From Campylobacterota bacterium (lineage in GTDB: Bacteria; Campylobacterota; Campylobacteria; Campylobacterales; SZUA-545): a stretch of 13,739 bases of DNA. The translations under genes and the position numbers were made by a program. The stretch covers positions 1 through 13,739 of the forward strand of contig JAUPLZ010000370.1 in assembly GCA_030836705.1 (NCBI GenBank), in the 5' to 3' direction. Shown piece after piece: positions 13,691-13,739 of this stretch (positions are counted from its first letter, which is position 1; every line of letters begins with the position of its first letter). The notes under the pieces were generated by a model. That model saw only the letters and a list, made by a program, of their open reading frames with translations, was not told the DNA's origin and ran no database searches.

Positions 13691-13739
13691 TTATATTCTT
13701 CGTTTTTTTCTAGGTCTGCAACCATTGTGAGGCAAAGGC
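13691..13739 (-). CDS. rpsK: 30S ribosomal protein S11, C-terminal end (partial)
   Basis: Reading from the window edge on the minus strand, codons 13738-13691 give PLPHNGCRPRKKRRI and a TAA stop. This is the highly conserved S11 tail (E. coli ends PHNGCRPPKKRRV). The rest of the gene lies outside the window. It is followed by a 14-nt gap to rpsD, as expected for the alpha operon. Confidence 0.95.
   Translation of the reverse strand, partial: PLPHNGCRPRKKRRI

Overview
The window is a compact, AT-rich chromosomal segment of housekeeping genes. Protein motifs and gene order point to the Campylobacterota (Epsilonproteobacteria), most likely a Sulfurimonas-like free-living member. From memory, three local orders match Campylobacter jejuni: tatD-mltD-rlpA, tatB-tatC-queA, and nifU-like/TPR/murE/ybaB/PDZ/ispA. 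The genus is an inference and was not tested by a search.

Layout. (1) From 13739 down to 6536, on the minus strand, lies a tight train of twelve genes: the end of rpsK, then rpsD, rpoA, rplQ, a NifU-type Fe-S scaffold, a TPR-like protein, murE, a thioredoxin-like [2Fe-2S] ferredoxin, panD, ybaB, a secreted tandem-PDZ protein and ispA. Gaps are 0-21 bp and several junctions overlap by 1-4 nt. (2) From 3056 to 6539, on the plus strand, lie tatB, tatC, queA, gatC and pilT. This block meets ispA tail to tail, with both stop codons inside one TTAA. (3) From 2951 down to 125, on the minus strand, lie tatD, mltD and rlpA. They diverge from tatB across a roughly 104-bp promoter region (2952-3055), the longest non-coding stretch in the window. 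(4) Positions 1-124 hold a 33-bp exact direct repeat. On the minus strand each copy reads as the start of the same short protein. The copy next to rlpA is a broken relic, and the other is a well-formed gene start that runs off the window.

How the genes fit together. The long minus-strand train joins ribosomal proteins and RNA polymerase alpha to an Fe-S scaffold, peptidoglycan precursor synthesis (MurE), beta-alanine for CoA (PanD), a nucleoid-associated protein (YbaB) and short-chain prenyl diphosphate synthesis (IspA). These are growth-linked functions that could share transcription. The tatD-mltD-rlpA cluster carries two peptidoglycan lytic enzymes. The plus-strand block carries two Tat translocase subunits, a queuosine tRNA enzyme, a tRNA-amidotransferase subunit and a retraction-type ATPase.

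I found no rRNA, tRNA, CRISPR array, insertion sequence or phage gene. Almost everything is ordinary core genome. The points worth a second look are the repeat and relic at the left edge, the palindrome over the putative gatC promoter, the orphan pilT with an altered C-terminus, the PDZ protein of unknown function, and the ferredoxin between murE and panD.
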